Positions 17,622 to 26,644 of a stretch of DNA of 64,000 bases are shown here, in pieces (within the stretch, counting starts at the first letter, position 1; every line of letters begins with the position of its first letter). Origin of the DNA: Duganella dendranthematis (GTDB lineage: Bacteria; Pseudomonadota; Gammaproteobacteria; Burkholderiales; Burkholderiaceae_D); NCBI RefSeq assembly GCF_012849375.1, contig NZ_CP051684.1, positions 2,046,001 to 2,110,000 on the forward strand, read 5' to 3'. The translations under genes were made by a program, and so were the position numbers. A model generated the notes under the pieces. The model saw only the letters and a program-made list of their open reading frames with translations. It did no database searches and had not been told where the DNA came from.

Positions 17622-19127
17622 ATGGACAAGACAATTCTGCTGGCCAGCGCCGGCCTGCTGGCCTTGAGCGCGCTGACGGGATGCGCGACCGCACCGGCTT
17701 ACCGGCAGCCGGAGGCGCCGCTGGCGGCGGCCTATCATGCGGCCGGTGCGCTCGAGGCGCGCAAGGCGGTGCTGCCGGCGCCAGCGCTGGATGTGTGGTG
17801 GAATGGCTTCGACGATCCGGCCTTGCAGCGCATCGTGCCGCGGGTGCTGGCGCAGAATCTGGACCTGGCGGCCGCGATGGCGCGGGTCGATCAGGCGCGG
17901 GCGGCGGCGCGCATGGCCGACGCGCGGCTGCTGCCGGAAGGTTCGCTCACGGCCAACGCGGCGCATCAGCGACAGTCGTTGAATAGCCCGATTGGCAAGA
18001 TCGCCAGCAGCTTCCCTGGTTACAACCGTGAACAGTCCCTGTACGACGCGGGACTTGGCGCCAGCTGGGAGCTGGATGTGGCGGGCGGCTTGCAGCATGG
18101 CGCGCAGGCCGCCAGTGCGGAGGCCCAGGCGGCTGAGGCGGATCGTCTCGGCGTGCGGGTGTCGGTAACGGCGGAAGCGGCGGACGCCTACTTCCGCGTG
18201 CGTGGCGCGCAGCGGCGCATCGCGCTGGCGCAGGAGCAGATCGCCACCAATGGGCATTTGCTGGAACTGGTGCGACTGCGATTGGCGGATGGCCTGGCGT
18301 CCAGCCGTGAGGCGGCGCAAGCCGAGGCGCTGGTGGCACAAGCCCGCGCCACCGTGCCGCCACTGCGCATCGAGCTGGAAGTACAACTGAACCGACTGGA
18401 TGTGCTGATGGGCGCCGCGCCGGGCACCTACGCGGCGGAGTTGGCAATGCCCGCTGCGCCAGCGGCGATTGGCGCACCTGCCAGGCGGTCGGCATCGGGC
18501 GGCGCCGGGATGGTAGCCGGACTCGTGCCGGAAATGCGCGTGCCGGCCATCGCGCTATCACAGGGGCCGGCGGATCTGCTGCGCCGGCGGCCGGACGTGA
18601 TTGCGGCGGAGCGCCGTCTGGCGGCATCCAACGCGCAGATCGGCGCGGCGATGGCGGAATACTATCCCAAGGTGACGCTGTCCGCCCTGCTGGGCCTCAG
18701 CAGTCTTGGCACCAGCGGCCTGCTGACCGCCGCCTCGCTGCAACCGCAAGCCGCCGCCGGCCTGCGCTGGCGGCTATTTGACTTCGGTCGCATCGACGCC
18801 GACGTCGCTCGTGCCAAAGGCGCCAACGCCGAAGCACTGGCCGCCTACCGTAAAGCCGTGCTACACGCCGCCGAAGATGTGGAAAATGCCGTCGTCACAC
18901 TGACGCAACTGGAAGACCAGCACGCGGAACTGGCGCAGGAAGTGGACGCCCATGCACGGGCGCGCGATGCCTCGGAATTGGCTTATAAAGGCGGCGCCGT
19001 CAGCCTGTACGAGGTGCTGGAAGAACAGCGCCAGCTGCTGACCTCACGCGACCAGATGGCGCGGGTTAACGCCGACAATGCGCGCGCCGCCGTCGCCACC
19101 TTCCGCGCGGCAGGCGGTGGTTGGTAG
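17622..19127 (+). CDS. NodT/OprM-family outer-membrane efflux lipoprotein
   Basis: 501 aa from the ATG at 17622, which has GAGGAG six bases upstream and yields a lipoprotein signal (LLALSALTGC, Cys about 22); the longer open frame upstream is not needed. It carries two OEP repeats (DNA encoding WWNGFDDPALQRIV, then LRRRPDVIAAERRLAASNAQIG and RWRLFDFGRIDADVARAKG). TolC-like trimers form the exit duct of tripartite pumps. It is divergent from hxlR-emrA-emrB and most likely completes that pump. Confidence 0.92.
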   Translation: MDKTILLASAGLLALSALTGCATAPAYRQPEAPLAAAYHAAGALEARKAVLPAPALDVWWNGFDDPALQRIVPRVLAQNLDLAAAMARVDQARAAARMADARLLPEGSLTANAAHQRQSLNSPIGKIASSFPGYNREQSLYDAGLGASWELDVAGGLQHGAQAASAEAQAAEADRLGVRVSVTAEAADAYFRVRGAQRRIALAQEQIATNGHLLELVRLRLADGLASSREAAQAEALVAQARATVPPLRIELEVQLNRLDVLMGAAPGTYAAELAMPAAPAAIGAPARRSASGGAGMVAGLVPEMRVPAIALSQGPADLLRRRPDVIAAERRLAASNAQIGAAMAEYYPKVTLSALLGLSSLGTSGLLTAASLQPQAAAGLRWRLFDFGRIDADVARAKGANAEALAAYRKAVLHAAEDVENAVVTLTQLEDQHAELAQEVDAHARARDASELAYKGGAVSLYEVLEEQRQLLTSRDQMARVNADNARAAVATFRAAGGGW

Positions 19128-19128
19128 C

Positions 19129-20397
19129 TCAGGCGCCTAATGTATCGGCCCAGATATTCCTGGCCCAGTTCATTGCATAGTCGCCTTCCAGCGCGCTCGG
19201 AGCGGATGACACGCCGCCCGAGCCGGACACCACCAGCAGCGTTTTCCTCTCCGCGTTGTAGGCGTGGACCGAGGCCACATGAATCACCTCCACGTCGGAA
19301 ACAAAGCTGTAGCAGGTATTGGTCAGCATCGGATGTTGATCTGGCGCGCGGGCGCTGAGCAGGTCCACCACAGCCGCCGCACAGACCTTGGCGTGCTGGT
19401 TGGCCATGTGCGCGGACTTGGGCATCAATGGCGCCACGGCGATGGCGTCGCCTAGCACGTGGATGTTTTTGCTTTGCGTCGACTCGAAGCTGAGGAAGTC
19501 GACGCCGCACCAGCGCGCGTTGACGTTGGCCAGGCCGCTCTGCACGGCGATGCTGCCGGCGCGTTGCGGCGGGATCACGTTCAGCACGTCGGCCTGCACC
19601 TGGTCGCCCAGTTCGGAGATGGCGGTGCGGCTGGCGGCGTCAATGTCGGCGGTGCGGAACGATGGACGATACTCGATGATGCCGTTGTAGCGGTCCTTCC
19701 ATACTTTTTTGAACAGCGGACCTTTGGAGACCACGTCGTCGTTCGCATCGAGGATCAGGACTTTGGATTTCGGCTTGTGGCGGCTGAAGTAAAAGGCGAT
19801 TTGCGAGGCGCGTTCGTAGGGACCGGGCGGGCAGCGGTATGGCGCAGGCGGGATGGTCATGGCGTAGACGCCGCCGTCCGGCATCGCTTCCAGCTGCGCG
19901 CGCAGGGCGACGGTTTGCGCGCCGGCTTTCCACGCGTGCAGGATGGCGTCCTGCGCGTCTGGTTTCAGCATACCGGGCAACTGGTCCCACATGAAGTCGA
20001 CGCCGGGCGAGACGATCAGGCGGTCGTAGTTCAGTGTCTGTCCGCCGGCTAGCGCCAGCGTGCGTTTGTCGGCATTGATACTGGTGACGAAGTCGCGGAG
20101 GATACGCACGCCGTGCTTGTCGGCCAGCGCATTGATGGACATGGTCAGGTCGCCGATCTGCTTTGAGCCGCCCAGCACGAGGTTGGACAGCGGACAGGAG
20201 ATGAACCGCGCGTTCGGCTCGATCAGCGTGACGTCGATGCTATTGTCGCTCCACAGGCGAATGTAGCGAGCTGCCGTGGCGCCGCCGTAGCCGCCGCCGA
20301 TGACCACTACTTGCGGCTTGGCCTGGCCGGTGATGGTGGTGCAGCCAGCGAGGAAGGCGCTGGCGCCGGCGGCGTGCAGAAATTGGCGACGCTTCAT
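19129..20397 (-). CDS. fccB: flavocytochrome c / sulfide dehydrogenase flavoprotein subunit (FccB/SoxF-like)
   Basis: 422 aa. Twin-arginine-like or lipoprotein leader (MKRRQFLHAAGASAFLAGC), then a Rossmann FAD site VVVIGGGYGGATAARYIR, and the FCSD-specific C-terminal flavin-binding domain. Redox cysteines typical of the family are present in FISCPLSN and ARWCGVDF. Members oxidise sulfide or sulfane sulfur in the periplasm and pass electrons to a cytochrome c partner, here the gene immediately upstream (ATGA overlap of four bases). It is the last gene of the sox run; its stop faces the efflux gene's stop with one base between. Confidence 0.9.
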   Translation of the reverse strand: MKRRQFLHAAGASAFLAGCTTITGQAKPQVVVIGGGYGGATAARYIRLWSDNSIDVTLIEPNARFISCPLSNLVLGGSKQIGDLTMSINALADKHGVRILRDFVTSINADKRTLALAGGQTLNYDRLIVSPGVDFMWDQLPGMLKPDAQDAILHAWKAGAQTVALRAQLEAMPDGGVYAMTIPPAPYRCPPGPYERASQIAFYFSRHKPKSKVLILDANDDVVSKGPLFKKVWKDRYNGIIEYRPSFRTADIDAASRTAISELGDQVQADVLNVIPPQRAGSIAVQSGLANVNARWCGVDFLSFESTQSKNIHVLGDAIAVAPLMPKSAHMANQHAKVCAAAVVDLLSARAPDQHPMLTNTCYSFVSDVEVIHVASVHAYNAERKTLLVVSGSGGVSSAPSALEGDYAMNWARNIWADTLGA

Positions 20398-20732
20398 TTG
20401 ACGCCTCCCGGCTTTTGCGCGGCGAAGTAGGCGGCCAGCAGATCGAGTTGTTCGTCAGTGTAGCCCTTGGCGATCTGCGTCATGATGGTGGAGGTGCGCT
20501 GGCCGGTCTTGAAGGCATGCAGGCTGGTCGACAGCGCTTGCTGCGGCTGGCCGGCGAGGCGCGGCAGCGTGCTGCCGTGGGTGTCGCCGTTGGTGCCATG
20601 GCAGGCAGCGCAGGTGGCGGCGAGGCGCGCGCTGGCGGAGATGGCTGGTGCAGCCGCCGCCGTTGCAGCAGTCGTTGCAACCATTAAGCTGGCGGCGGCC
20701 AACAAGGCGATACGTATCAGCTTCAATGTCAT
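20394..20732 (-). CDS. small class I cytochrome c (FccA/SoxE-like partner)
   Basis: 112 aa from the ATG at 20732, which overlaps the soxA stop by four bases and gives a clear signal peptide (MTLKLIRIALLAAASLMVATTAATAAAA). The longer reading frame upstream lies inside soxA and is discarded. One heme site CAACH (about residue 43) and a later Met within the RTSTIMTQIAKGYTDEQLDLLAAYFA helix. It would accept electrons from the flavoprotein encoded next, together forming a flavocytochrome c-like enzyme. Canonical FccA and SoxE are diheme; this one has a single motif. Confidence 0.85.
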   Translation of the reverse strand: MTLKLIRIALLAAASLMVATTAATAAAAPAISASARLAATCAACHGTNGDTHGSTLPRLAGQPQQALSTSLHAFKTGQRTSTIMTQIAKGYTDEQLDLLAAYFAAQKPGGVK

Positions 20733-21454
20733 GGTCTTACTCCCGGCGATTCCATCTTCATGCCCTGGTCGCGCACCGCGAGCCAGGCTTCCAGTTCCGT
20801 CAACTCCTGCGCGCCAAACGGCGGCACTTCGGCGCGCACGCCGCTCATGCAGTTGCGCAGCCGGCGCTGTAGCGATCCCATGGCCTGCCACTCCAGTCGA
20901 TAGATCGGATACACCGCCGCATGCGCCTGCGGAATCGTGCTGGCCGCGAGGCGCTTGCCCCACTGCTGGTCGTGACACTGCGCGCACGACAAATTCAACT
21001 GCCCGATACGCTGGTTGTACAGCTGCTGTCCGCGCGCGGCGGCGGCTCGGGTATTGGCATCCTGCGGCGGCGTCACCGGCATGCCGCGCGACTGCATCGC
21101 CAGATAGGCCTCCAGCGCCAGCAGCTCCTCGCTTTCCAGCCGCAGCGGCGCGGCATGCAGCTTACGTTCGCGGCACAGGTTAATGCGCTGGCTCAGGTTG
21201 ACCACCTTGCCACTCTCCGCATCAAACGCCGGAAAGCGCGCTGCCACGCCGCGCATGCTGCTGCGCGCGTCGCCGTGGCACTTGACGCACGACTTGTTCC
21301 ACTCCGCTTCGCCGTTGGCGACCCACAGCAGGGCGGGATTCTGCGCATCGTCGCGCTGCATGGCCTGGGTGGCGGCGCTCATGAATTCCGCGCCGGAGCG
21401 GCGGTCGTCCGCAGCCAGCGCCGATGCCGCCACCAGCGCCAGGCCAGCAGCCAA
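20729..21454 (-). CDS. soxA: diheme cytochrome SoxA
   Basis: About 241 aa. Two heme sites (SCVKCHGD and SCAQCHDQ) and the active-site cysteine in LRNCMSGVRAE match diheme SoxA, which with SoxX joins thiosulfate to the SoxY cysteine in the periplasm. The reading frame begins with TTG at 21454, one base after the soxZ stop, giving a short leader AAGLALVAASALAADD without basic residues. The nearest ATG (21459) is in another frame. Either a TTG start or a small frameshift near the 5' end must be considered. It overlaps the next cytochrome gene by four bases. Confidence 0.85.
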   Translation of the reverse strand: MAAGLALVAASALAADDRRSGAEFMSAATQAMQRDDAQNPALLWVANGEAEWNKSCVKCHGDARSSMRGVAARFPAFDAESGKVVNLSQRINLCRERKLHAAPLRLESEELLALEAYLAMQSRGMPVTPPQDANTRAAAARGQQLYNQRIGQLNLSCAQCHDQQWGKRLAASTIPQAHAAVYPIYRLEWQAMGSLQRRLRNCMSGVRAEVPPFGAQELTELEAWLAVRDQGMKMESPGVRP

Positions 21455-21455
21455 T

Positions 21456-21782
21456 TCATGATGCGCTCACAGTCAGGTTCATTTTCTCCGTGTGGGCAAA
21501 ACCGTTATCGCCTTCCCATGTGAATTCCAGCGTGCCGCTGTCCGTCGCCACGGTGAAGAAGGCAATGTAGGGATTGGCAGATATGGCCTGATGCAGCTCC
21601 GCTCCGAACACCTGTTCACCGTTGTAGCGGCACGCGAATTTACGGATAATGTCCCGCGCCAGCAGCCTGCCGTCCGCGCCGACGCGGTAACCGGTTTCCA
21701 TCGAATGGCCGATCAGCGCGCGGATTTCGATAATCTCACCACGCTTTGCGCTGGCCGACATGTGGATCAGGGCGCGGGCCAT
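21456..21782 (-). CDS. soxZ: sulfur-oxidation carrier subunit SoxZ
   Basis: 108 aa from the ATG at 21782, which shares its A with the soxY stop (TGATG). The longer upstream frame lies inside soxY. RALIHMSASAKRGEIIEIRALIGHSMETGYR and ACRYNGEQVFGAELHQAISANPYIAFF are typical SoxZ. It forms the Ig-like heterodimer with SoxY that carries sulfur intermediates in the periplasm; it has no leader and is exported with SoxY. Confidence 0.93.
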   Translation of the reverse strand: MARALIHMSASAKRGEIIEIRALIGHSMETGYRVGADGRLLARDIIRKFACRYNGEQVFGAELHQAISANPYIAFFTVATDSGTLEFTWEGDNGFAHTEKMNLTVSAS

Positions 21783-22231
21783 CAGGGCTCCTCGCCTTCC
21801 ACACACGCCGCCAGTGCGACGATGACTTCCACGCCCTGCGACCAATAGCTGCTATCGCTCATGCGCACCACGGCCATAAGGCGCTGCGAGGTGGCGAGGC
21901 GGATGCGGGTGGAGACTTCGGCCTTGCCGGCGCGTGGGCCTAGCGTGAATATCGCTACTTCCGTTTGCGGATTGCGCTCGGTGAAGATACCGATGGCGCT
22001 GACATGGTCTGCAGCGCTCATTGGGCTGTCCACCGAGATGGTGACTGGGACGGCGTTGCCGTTGTCGATCAGTTGGGCGATGTCGAACTTCACCTTGCCC
22101 GTTTGCGGTTTGGCGCCGCCGGTGAAGCTGTTAATGGCGGCGGCCATCTCCACCGGCGTGGCGGATGCAGGGCGGACCAGCGCCAGCATGGTGAGGCCGG
22201 CGCCGGCGGCCAGCAGGTCGCGGCGCTTCAT
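21782..22231 (-). CDS. soxY: sulfur carrier protein SoxY with atypical C-terminus
   Basis: 149 aa. A Tat-type leader (MKRRDLLAAGAGLTMLALV) and the SoxY fold (VKFDIAQLIDNGNAVPVTISVDSP, AIGIFTERNPQTEVAIFTLGPRAGKAEVSTRIRL). SoxY normally ends in a GGCGG arm whose Cys carries the substrate. Here the end reads VALAACVEGEEP: a cysteine is retained near the terminus but the glycines are replaced and an acidic tail follows. It overlaps soxX by four bases. Confidence 0.88.
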   Translation of the reverse strand: MKRRDLLAAGAGLTMLALVRPASATPVEMAAAINSFTGGAKPQTGKVKFDIAQLIDNGNAVPVTISVDSPMSAADHVSAIGIFTERNPQTEVAIFTLGPRAGKAEVSTRIRLATSQRLMAVVRMSDSSYWSQGVEVIVALAACVEGEEP

Positions 22232-22677
22232 GATGCGGGTTCCTTGAGTGTTTGCAGCCAGGCCACCACGTCTTCGATCTGCTGCGCGGTCAGGATGGTT
22301 TTGTCTTTGTAGCTTGCGGCCACGCGGGTCAGACCTCCGGTCTTGTAGTAGGCAGGCATGATGGTGGCGGGATTGACCTGGCTGGCGTCCACGATGCGCA
22401 GGCGCAGTTGCGCTGCAGTCCAGCGTTGGCCGGCACCTTGCAGGTCGGGAGCGAGGTTACCTTGGAAGCGTTCCTCAGGAATGGGGCCGGTGTGACACAG
22501 CAGGCATAGCCCCAACTGACGGTTGGCGACGATGGCGCGGCCGCGTGCAGCGTCGCCCGCGACGGCGCCGGGCAGCGGGGATGCGATGCCGTCGTCTGCA
22601 AAGGCGGCGCAAGGCAGCAGCGCAAGCAGGGCCAGCGCGCTCGCCACCTTGCCGCTCCTGCTGCCGCGCGCTGTCAT
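22228..22677 (-). CDS. soxX: monoheme cytochrome SoxX
   Basis: 149 aa. Signal peptide (ALALLALLPCAAFA), one heme site CLLCHTGP (about residue 58), GNLAPDLQGAG and the C-terminal ASQVNPATIMPAYYKTGGL with the distal Met, all typical of SoxX. It pairs with SoxA in the periplasm. It starts one base after the stop of the molybdenum hydroxylase large subunit, so it belongs to the same operon. Confidence 0.92.
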   Translation of the reverse strand: MTARGSRSGKVASALALLALLPCAAFADDGIASPLPGAVAGDAARGRAIVANRQLGLCLLCHTGPIPEERFQGNLAPDLQGAGQRWTAAQLRLRIVDASQVNPATIMPAYYKTGGLTRVAASYKDKTILTAQQIEDVVAWLQTLKEPAS

Positions 22678-22678
22678 G

Positions 22679-24877
22679 CTAAGCCTTCTTCACGAGGCTG
22701 TGGTTCTTTAAAGGCAGATCGCGCACGCGCTTGCCGGTGGCGGCGAAGATGGCGTTCAGCACCGCCGGCGCGGCCACCGCAATCGTCGGCTCGCCCACGC
22801 CGCCCCAGAAGCCGCCGGACGGCATGATGATCGACTCCACCTTCGGCATCTCGTCCAGCTTCATCACCTGATAGGTATCGAAGTTAGACTGCTCCATCTG
22901 CCCATCCTTCAGCGTGCATTCGCCGTACAAGGCGGCGGACAACCCATAAACAAACGAGCCCTCTACCTGCGCCTCGATCTGCTGCGGATTGACCGCGTAT
23001 CCCGGATCGGTCGCCGCGACGATGCGCAGAATCTTCACCTTGCCGGTCTTGCGGTCCACCGACACCTCGGCGCAGGCGGCGACGTAGCTGCCGAAGCCCA
23101 TGGTCTGCGCCAGCCCGCGATACACGCCCTTCGGCGCCGGCTTGTTCCAGCCGATCTTCTCGGCCACCGCGTTCAGCACCGCCAGATGCTTCGGATGCTC
23201 CGCCATCAGCTTGCGGCGGAAGGCCAGCGGGTCCTGCTTGGTCGCGTGGGCCAGTTCGTCCATGAAGCATTCGAGGTAAATCGTATTCTGGTTCAGGTTC
23301 ACGCCGCGCCAGAAGCCCGCCGGCACCGGCGGATTGCGCATCGCATGGTCCACCAGCAGATGCGGGAAGCTGTAACCGATCGACGCTTCCGGTCCCGGCG
23401 CGTTCAAGCCCTGGAACACCACCGGGTCTTTACCATCCTTCAGCGTGGAGCCCAGCGACGCCAGGATCGACTGCCCGGCAATGCGCATATGCAGCGCCGT
23501 CACATTGCCCTTGTCATCCAGCCCCGCCGTCAGCTTGCACTGCGTGATCGGGTGATAACGGCCGTGCAGCATGTCCTCCTCGCGCGTCCAGATCAACTTG
23601 ATCGGCGTGCCGGGGAACTCCTTGGCGATCTTCACCGTCTGCGTCACCCAGTCATGCGTGGCGCCGCGACGGCCAAAACCGCCGCCCAGATGCATCTTGT
23701 AGATGTCGCACTTGGCGGCGGGCAGGCCGGCCGCTTCGGCGGTGGCGGCCAGCGCCGCCTCGCCGTTTTGCGTCGGCGTCCAGACTTCGCAGCGCTCCGG
23801 CGTCCAGATCGCGGTGGCGTTCATGGTCTCCATCGTCGCGTGGTTCAGCCATGGGAAGGAATACACCGCCTCGATCTTGCGCTTGGAGGAAGCGATGGCC
23901 GCCTTGGCGTCGCCATTCGCATTGCCGACCACCGCCTCCGGCGCATCCAGCGCGGCCTTCAGCGTGGCGGCGATGTCCTTGCTGGACAGCTTGGCGTTCG
24001 GTCCCTTGTCCCACTCGATGGTGACTGCATCCAGCGCGGACTTGGCCCGCCACCACGTATCGGCCACCACCACCACGGCGGTGTCGCCCAGCTTGAAGAT
24101 CTTCTTCACACCCGGACGCTTCTCGGCAGCGGCAGCGTCAAAGCTCTTCACCGTGCCGCCGAATACCGGGCAGTCCTTGATGGCCGCGTTCAGCATACCT
24201 GGCAGCTTGATGTCCATGCCGTAGATTTGCGCACCGGTGGTCTTGTCGACCGTATCGAGACGCGCCAGGCGCTTGCCGGCCAGCTTCCAGTCCTTCGGAT
24301 CTTTCAGCGCCACTTCCGCCGGCGGCGTCAGTTTGGCGGCGGCATCGGCCACCTTGCCGTAGCTGACGGTGCGGCCGGTCGGCTTATGCGTGATCACACT
24401 GGCGGCGGCCACGCAGTCGGACGCCGGGACCTTCCACGCATCGGCTGCGGCTTGTACCAGCATGGTGCGGGCGATGGCGCCGCCCTTGCGCACATAGTCG
24501 TGCGACTCGCGCACGCCGCGACTGCCGCCGGTTGAGAAGCTGCCCCACACGCGCTTGCGCGCCAGGTTTTGTCCAGGCGACGGATACTCGGTGGTGACCT
24601 TGCTCCAGTCGGCGTCCAGTTCTTCCGCCACCAACTGCGCAAGGCCGGTCAACGTGCCCTGCCCCATCTCGGAACGGGCGATGCGGATCACGATGCTGTC
24701 ATCCGGCTTGATCACCACCCAGGCGTTGACTTCTGGCGTAGCGTCGGCGGCGCCCTTGGCGATCGGTGGCTGCTCCGCCGCCATCGCATCGAACGGAATG
24801 TGGAAGGCGACCACCAGGCCGCCGGCCATCTTCATGAAGCCACGGCGCGAGGCGCCAGGAAAACGCGGCGCGTTCAT
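22679..24877 (-). CDS. molybdenum hydroxylase large subunit (IorB/xanthine dehydrogenase family)
   Basis: 732 aa. A Tat leader ([18 protein letters not shown]) indicates periplasmic export, as in isoquinoline 1-oxidoreductase-type enzymes. Two tandem molybdopterin-binding halves are seen: [24 protein letters not shown], then [23 protein letters not shown] and [23 protein letters not shown] with the active-site Glu (GVGEP). It oxidises an aldehyde or N-heterocycle, substrate unknown. It overlaps the small subunit by four bases and leads directly into soxX. Confidence 0.88.
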   Translation of the reverse strand: MNAPRFPGASRRGFMKMAGGLVVAFHIPFDAMAAEQPPIAKGAADATPEVNAWVVIKPDDSIVIRIARSEMGQGTLTGLAQLVAEELDADWSKVTTEYPSPGQNLARKRVWGSFSTGGSRGVRESHDYVRKGGAIARTMLVQAAADAWKVPASDCVAAASVITHKPTGRTVSYGKVADAAAKLTPPAEVALKDPKDWKLAGKRLARLDTVDKTTGAQIYGMDIKLPGMLNAAIKDCPVFGGTVKSFDAAAAEKRPGVKKIFKLGDTAVVVVADTWWRAKSALDAVTIEWDKGPNAKLSSKDIAATLKAALDAPEAVVGNANGDAKAAIASSKRKIEAVYSFPWLNHATMETMNATAIWTPERCEVWTPTQNGEAALAATAEAAGLPAAKCDIYKMHLGGGFGRRGATHDWVTQTVKIAKEFPGTPIKLIWTREEDMLHGRYHPITQCKLTAGLDDKGNVTALHMRIAGQSILASLGSTLKDGKDPVVFQGLNAPGPEASIGYSFPHLLVDHAMRNPPVPAGFWRGVNLNQNTIYLECFMDELAHATKQDPLAFRRKLMAEHPKHLAVLNAVAEKIGWNKPAPKGVYRGLAQTMGFGSYVAACAEVSVDRKTGKVKILRIVAATDPGYAVNPQQIEAQVEGSFVYGLSAALYGECTLKDGQMEQSNFDTYQVMKLDEMPKVESIIMPSGGFWGGVGEPTIAVAAPAVLNAIFAATGKRVRDLPLKNHSLVKKA

Positions 24878-25377
24878 GCCTTGCTCCCTGCGATGCGTTC
24901 AATCGACAGGCCGGCGCTGGCCGGATCGCCGCCGCGCACCGCCACGTGGATCGCCTTGCGCACGCGGTTGTAGGTGCCACATCGGCAGATATTGGTCATC
25001 GCCGCATCGATATCGGCGTCGGTACATTTGGGCTTGTCGCGCACCAGCGCGGCGGCGGCCATGATCATGCCGGACTGGCAGAAACCGCATTGCGGCACAT
25101 CCAGCGCCGCCCATGCTTTCTGAATCGGATGCGAGCCGTCTGGCGACAGGCCTTCGATGGTAGTGATCTTCTGCGCGGCGGTGACCGCCGATGCCGGATA
25201 GACGCAGCTGCGCACTGCCTGGCCATCGATATGCACGGTGCAGGCGCCACACTGGGCGACACCGCAGCCGTACTTGGTGCCGGTCAGTCCCAGCTGTTCG
25301 CGGATCACCCACAGCAGCGGCGTATCGTCCTCCGCTTCGTATTGCATGACTGCGCCGTTGACGTTGAGCTTTGCCAT
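24874..25377 (-). CDS. molybdenum hydroxylase 2Fe-2S small subunit (IorA-like)
   Basis: 167 aa from the ATG at 25377, which has GGAG six bases upstream; a longer open frame adds nine residues without a ribosome site. Two [2Fe-2S] clusters: the plant-type [17 protein letters not shown] with a later Cys (RSCVYP), and the helical CGFCQSGM plus [13 protein letters not shown]. It passes electrons from the molybdenum centre. First gene of the operon that continues into the sox genes. Confidence 0.92.
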   Translation of the reverse strand: MAKLNVNGAVMQYEAEDDTPLLWVIREQLGLTGTKYGCGVAQCGACTVHIDGQAVRSCVYPASAVTAAQKITTIEGLSPDGSHPIQKAWAALDVPQCGFCQSGMIMAAAALVRDKPKCTDADIDAAMTNICRCGTYNRVRKAIHVAVRGGDPASAGLSIERIAGSKA

Positions 25378-25449
25378 CCAAGTCTCCTGTTTGTAGGTTG
25401 CCAAAATCGGTCGCTGGTCATACTACCACTGTTTCACAGTAGGAAAATT

Positions 25450-25463
25450 TTGACTTGGATCAA
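25450..25463. promoter_or_regulatory. FNR/ANR-like box TTGAC-N4-ATCAA
   Basis: TTGACTTGGATCAA matches the FNR consensus TTGAT-N4-ATCAA at nine of ten bases. Its centre is about 73 bases before the ompW ATG. With a start near 25498 it would sit at -41.5, the activator position, and AATAGA (25484-25489) would be the -10. ompW is oxygen-regulated through FNR in enteric bacteria. The box could also affect the divergent hydroxylase-sox operon. Confidence 0.65.
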
Positions 25464-25529
25464 TGTTTTTACTGCACCGCATCAATAGACTTTCTCACGT
25501 TACTCAACGACGATAAAGAGGGAAGTAAA

Positions 25530-26147
25530 ATGAGCAAGTCCGTAGCAGCAGTAGCCGCAGTAGCCGCAACCCTGACCCTGATGACCGCCAACGTGATGGC
25601 CCAAGAAAGCCCTTGGCTGGTGCGCGTGCGCGCCGTGCACATCGACACCGCCGACAAATCGGATCCCGTGGGCGGCGTTGGTGCCTCCGACCGCATCCAC
25701 GTCAGCAACAAGACCATTCCGGAATTCGACGTCTCCTATTTCTTCACCAAGAACATCGCCACCGAGCTGATTCTGACCTACCCGCAAAAGCACGACGTCT
25801 CGCTGGACGGCGCCAAGATCGGCACCCTCAAGCACCTGCCGCCGACGCTGACGGTGCAGTACCACTTCCTGCCGGACGCCAGCTTCCGTCCCTATGTCGG
25901 TGCGGGCGTGAACTACACCACCTTCTCCGGCGTGAACCTGCTGGGCGGCGCAGGCAGCCTGGAACATGACAGCTTCGGCCTGGCGCTGCAAGCGGGCGCC
26001 GATGTGGCGATCGACAAGAACTGGTCGATCAACTTCGACATCAAGAAAGTGCAGATCCGCAGCGATGTGATGATCAGCGGTGCCAAGGCCAGCCGCGTAA
26101 AAGTGGACCCGGTACTGTTGGGCGTAGGTATCGGCTACCGCTTCTGA
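25530..26147 (+). CDS. ompW: OmpW-family outer-membrane beta-barrel protein
   Basis: 205 aa from the ATG at 25530, preceded by an AGAGGGA ribosome site; it yields the signal peptide MSKSVAAVAAVAATLTLMTANVMA cleaved before QES. The LVRVRAVHIDTADKSD start, FTKNIATELILTYPQKHDV, LPPTLTVQYHFLP and terminal VDPVLLGVGIGYRF (final Phe) mark an eight-strand OmpW barrel, a channel for small hydrophobic molecules. Upstream regulation by an FNR-like box is likely. Confidence 0.94.
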   Translation: MSKSVAAVAAVAATLTLMTANVMAQESPWLVRVRAVHIDTADKSDPVGGVGASDRIHVSNKTIPEFDVSYFFTKNIATELILTYPQKHDVSLDGAKIGTLKHLPPTLTVQYHFLPDASFRPYVGAGVNYTTFSGVNLLGGAGSLEHDSFGLALQAGADVAIDKNWSINFDIKKVQIRSDVMISGAKASRVKVDPVLLGVGIGYRF

Positions 26148-26169
26148 TCGGGTCGTCGGGTGGGGCGGC

Positions 26170-26175
26170 TATAAT
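26170..26175 (+). promoter_or_regulatory. TATAAT -10 element for the lipoprotein gene
   Basis: A perfect TATAAT places the transcript start near 26182, giving a leader of about 26 bases before the ATG at 26208. The -35 region overlaps the end of ompW and is poor, so an activator or an extended context may be needed. Confidence 0.5.
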
Positions 26176-26207
26176 GCGGTAAATCGATAGCCACCCACGG
26201 AAAGCCC

Positions 26208-26633
26208 ATGCGCAAGATCCTGTTCTTCCTGATGCCGCTGCTGCTGGCGGCATGCGTTGACGACAGTGCCTCGTACTACGCGGACGGCCCGGTCGGCAAC
26301 CATGCGCTGACGATACACCGGGCGCAGAAGCACTTCTGGAGCAAGGACAGCCGGGTGGAGTTGATCATGCAGCGTCTGCCCGACTGCCTGCGTCGCATCG
26401 AATTGACCGACATGCCGGCCGATGAAGTGGAAATCGAACTGCTGTCCGGCGGCGACAACGTCTGGACGCTGCGCGCCGGGCAAGAAATGTGGCAGGTAGA
26501 AACGCAGACCTGCACCTTGTACGCCGACGTCAAAGGCGACGGCGGCGAATTGATGGGTGTATTCCGCGACGACGGCGGCAAATTCGTCTACGAAGCCGCG
26601 GTCGTAGAAACCGTCCCCGCCGATACCAAATAA
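26208..26633 (+). CDS. small predicted lipoprotein, function unknown
   Basis: 141 aa with a clear lipoprotein signal (MRKILFFLMPLLLAAC, Cys16 followed by Val-Asp-Asp). The mature part is acidic with two further cysteines (DCLRRIELTD and TQTCTLYADV) that could pair in the periplasm. I do not recognise a family. Its promoter-like TATAAT is 33 bases upstream, and a 30-base perfect palindrome follows the stop. Confidence 0.75.
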   Translation: MRKILFFLMPLLLAACVDDSASYYADGPVGNHALTIHRAQKHFWSKDSRVELIMQRLPDCLRRIELTDMPADEVEIELLSGGDNVWTLRAGQEMWQVETQTCTLYADVKGDGGELMGVFRDDGGKFVYEAAVVETVPADTK

Positions 26634-26644
26634 CCCCAAACAAA

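Noticed and set aside
20733-20987. N-terminal extension of the small cytochrome c gene
   Set aside because: The extra 85 codons overlap soxA in another frame and would bury a good signal peptide.
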